Source of the DNA: Paractinoplanes abujensis
GTDB lineage: Bacteria > Actinomycetota > Actinomycetes > Mycobacteriales > Micromonosporaceae
Length of the DNA stretch: 64,000 nucleotides
Reading direction: 5' to 3'
NCBI RefSeq assembly: GCF_014204895.1
Contig: NZ_JACHMF010000001.1
Location: 2,170,001-2,234,000 of the forward strand
Positions 63,017-64,000 of this stretch are shown here, piece by piece. A program made the position numbers and the translations under genes. Every line of letters starts with the position of its first letter. Position 1 is the stretch's first letter. A model generated the notes under the pieces. It was not told where the DNA came from. It made no database searches and worked only from the letters and a program-made list of their open reading frames with translations.

Positions 63017-64000
63017 ATGGTGAGCGGCCCGCTGAGCGCCAGCGTAGCGACGCTCTGTGACGAAATGGCCGCGCGTGTCGGTTCGGAGGCCGGTGGCCAG
63101 CTCATTCAGATCCGTGACCGTCTCGGCGAGCCGTTACGCGTAGCGATCGCCGGGCGGTTGAAAGCCGGAAAGTCGACACTCGTCAACGCGTTGATCGGGC
63201 GCCGGGTGGCCCCGACCGCGGTCGGGGAGTGCACCCGGGTGGTCACCCGCTTCCGCTACGGGCCGGCCGACCGGGTCGATGTGGTGTGCCGCGACGGCGA
63301 ACGCAGAAGCCTGCCGCTGGACGACGACGGGATGATCCCGCAGCGGCTCGGGGTGCCCGCGTCCCGGGTCGCGTACGTCGATGTCACCCTCACCAGTGAG
63401 AAACTGCGTGACCTGACCGTGGTCGACACGCCCGGCCTGGCCTCGACCGACGCGGTGGTCAGCGCCCGCGCCGAACAGGCCGTGGGCACCTCGACCGCCC
63501 CGTTCGACGCCGACATCGACGCCGACTCGGCCGGGGAGGTCGCCGCGGCCGAGGCCGTGGTCTACGTGTTCACCCAGGCCGTGCGGGCCGACGACGTACG
63601 GGCCCTGGAGGCTTTCCGTGACGCGTCGGCCCGGCTCGCGTCGACCCCGATCAACGCGCTCGGCGTGTTCGGCAAGGCCGACACGCTGGTGGGTGGGGCC
63701 GGTGACCCGTGGCCGGTGGCGGCTCCGCTGGCCGAGCAGCAGGCCGCGCTGCTGGCCCGGACGGTCTCCGACGTCGTACCGGTGGTGGGGTTGCTGGCCG
63801 AGACCGGCGAGTCGGGGCGGCTCACCGCGGCCGACCGTGACGCGTTGCAGCAGCTGGCCGGGCTGCCCGCCGCCCAGCTGCAGATCATGCTGGCCTCCGT
63901 CGACCTGTTCCGCAGCCGGCCCGCCCCCGTCGGCCCCGCCCACCGGGAGCGGCTGCTGCAACTGCTCGACCTGTACGGCATCGGCTTCGCCCTGGCCCAG
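63017..64000 (+). CDS. Dynamin-like GTPase, 3' end outside the window
   Basis: The frame from the ATG at 63017 stays open to the window edge (328 codons). It has the G1 motif GRLKAGKSTLVNAL, the switch block TAVGECTRVVTRFRYG, G3 VVDTPGLAST and a G4-like FGKAD. These are typical of bacterial dynamin-related proteins, which remodel membranes. In actinomycetes such genes often occur in pairs, so a second may follow outside the window. The substrate membrane is unknown. Confidence 0.88.
   Translation, partial: MVSGPLSASVATLCDEMAARVGSEAGGQLIQIRDRLGEPLRVAIAGRLKAGKSTLVNALIGRRVAPTAVGECTRVVTRFRYGPADRVDVVCRDGERRSLPLDDDGMIPQRLGVPASRVAYVDVTLTSEKLRDLTVVDTPGLASTDAVVSARAEQAVGTSTAPFDADIDADSAGEVAAAEAVVYVFTQAVRADDVRALEAFRDASARLASTPINALGVFGKADTLVGGAGDPWPVAAPLAEQQAALLARTVSDVVPVVGLLAETGESGRLTAADRDALQQLAGLPAAQLQIMLASVDLFRSRPAPVGPAHRERLLQLLDLYGIGFALAQ

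Overview
The window is high-GC actinobacterial DNA with strong third-position GC bias, frequent GTG/TTG starts, many 1-4 nt stop/start overlaps and families typical of mycelial actinomycetes (DUF5999 peptide, SigE-family sigma factor, LAL regulator, DesK-type two-component systems, MmpL transporters). A Micromonosporaceae chromosome such as Actinoplanes fits best; that assignment is inference. No rRNA, tRNA, CRISPR array, complete insertion sequence or PKS/NRPS gene was seen. LAYOUT. 0-6.3 kb is core metabolism: the 3' part of gcvP, a DUF5999 peptide, a chorismate-binding (PabB-like) enzyme, a membrane protein coupled to an ECF-like sigma factor, and peptide deformylase. 6.3-8.0 kb is decayed DNA holding a broken AsnC/Lrp regulator and a broken EamA exporter. 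8.0-10.4 kb is a TetR/FAD-monooxygenase unit with a coupled small gene. 10.4-17.0 kb holds an APH-like pseudogene and then a six-gene minus-strand operon: two IucA/IucC (NIS) synthetases, a PLP decarboxylase, a nucleoside-deaminase-fold protein, a Nudix hydrolase and a uridine-kinase-like P-loop protein. All are packed with overlaps or short gaps behind a promoter carrying the palindrome CATCCTAGGATG. This is the best candidate here for an undescribed biosynthetic system. 17.4-24.2 kb carries a lipoprotein, an ABC-F ATPase, a tyrosine recombinase, uppP-DUF3626-DoxX, and a TetR/hydrolase pair with duplicated operators. 24.3-36.5 kb is signalling and export: a PP2C phosphatase and a response regulator converging on a bacteriophytochrome kinase, a two-component pair next to an MmpL exporter, a 2H phosphoesterase, and a four-gene ABC transporter/two-component operon. 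36.5-48.5 kb is mixed: an endonuclease VII-like HNH protein, a second MmpL closely related to the first, the ohrR-ohr peroxide pair, a second tyrosine recombinase, and frameshifted HNH and GNAT genes. 48.5-51.1 kb has a methyltransferase, a paired SMR exporter, a VOC protein and a guanidine exporter behind a guanidine-III riboswitch. 51-64 kb is accessory enzymes (hydrolases, acyltransferase, DJ-1 protein, P-loop kinases, GNAT, APH, GrpB), tandem repeats, a LAL regulator coupled to a small HTH protein, and the start of a dynamin-like GTPase that leaves the window. HOW THEY WORK TOGETHER. The clearest units are the NIS operon, the phytochrome/response regulator/PP2C group, the ABC-sensor-regulator operon at 33.0-36.5 kb, ohrR-ohr, and the riboswitch-gdx unit. 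Eight genes are broken by frameshift, deletion or truncation, an unusual density that points to local gene decay or to indel errors in the assembly.
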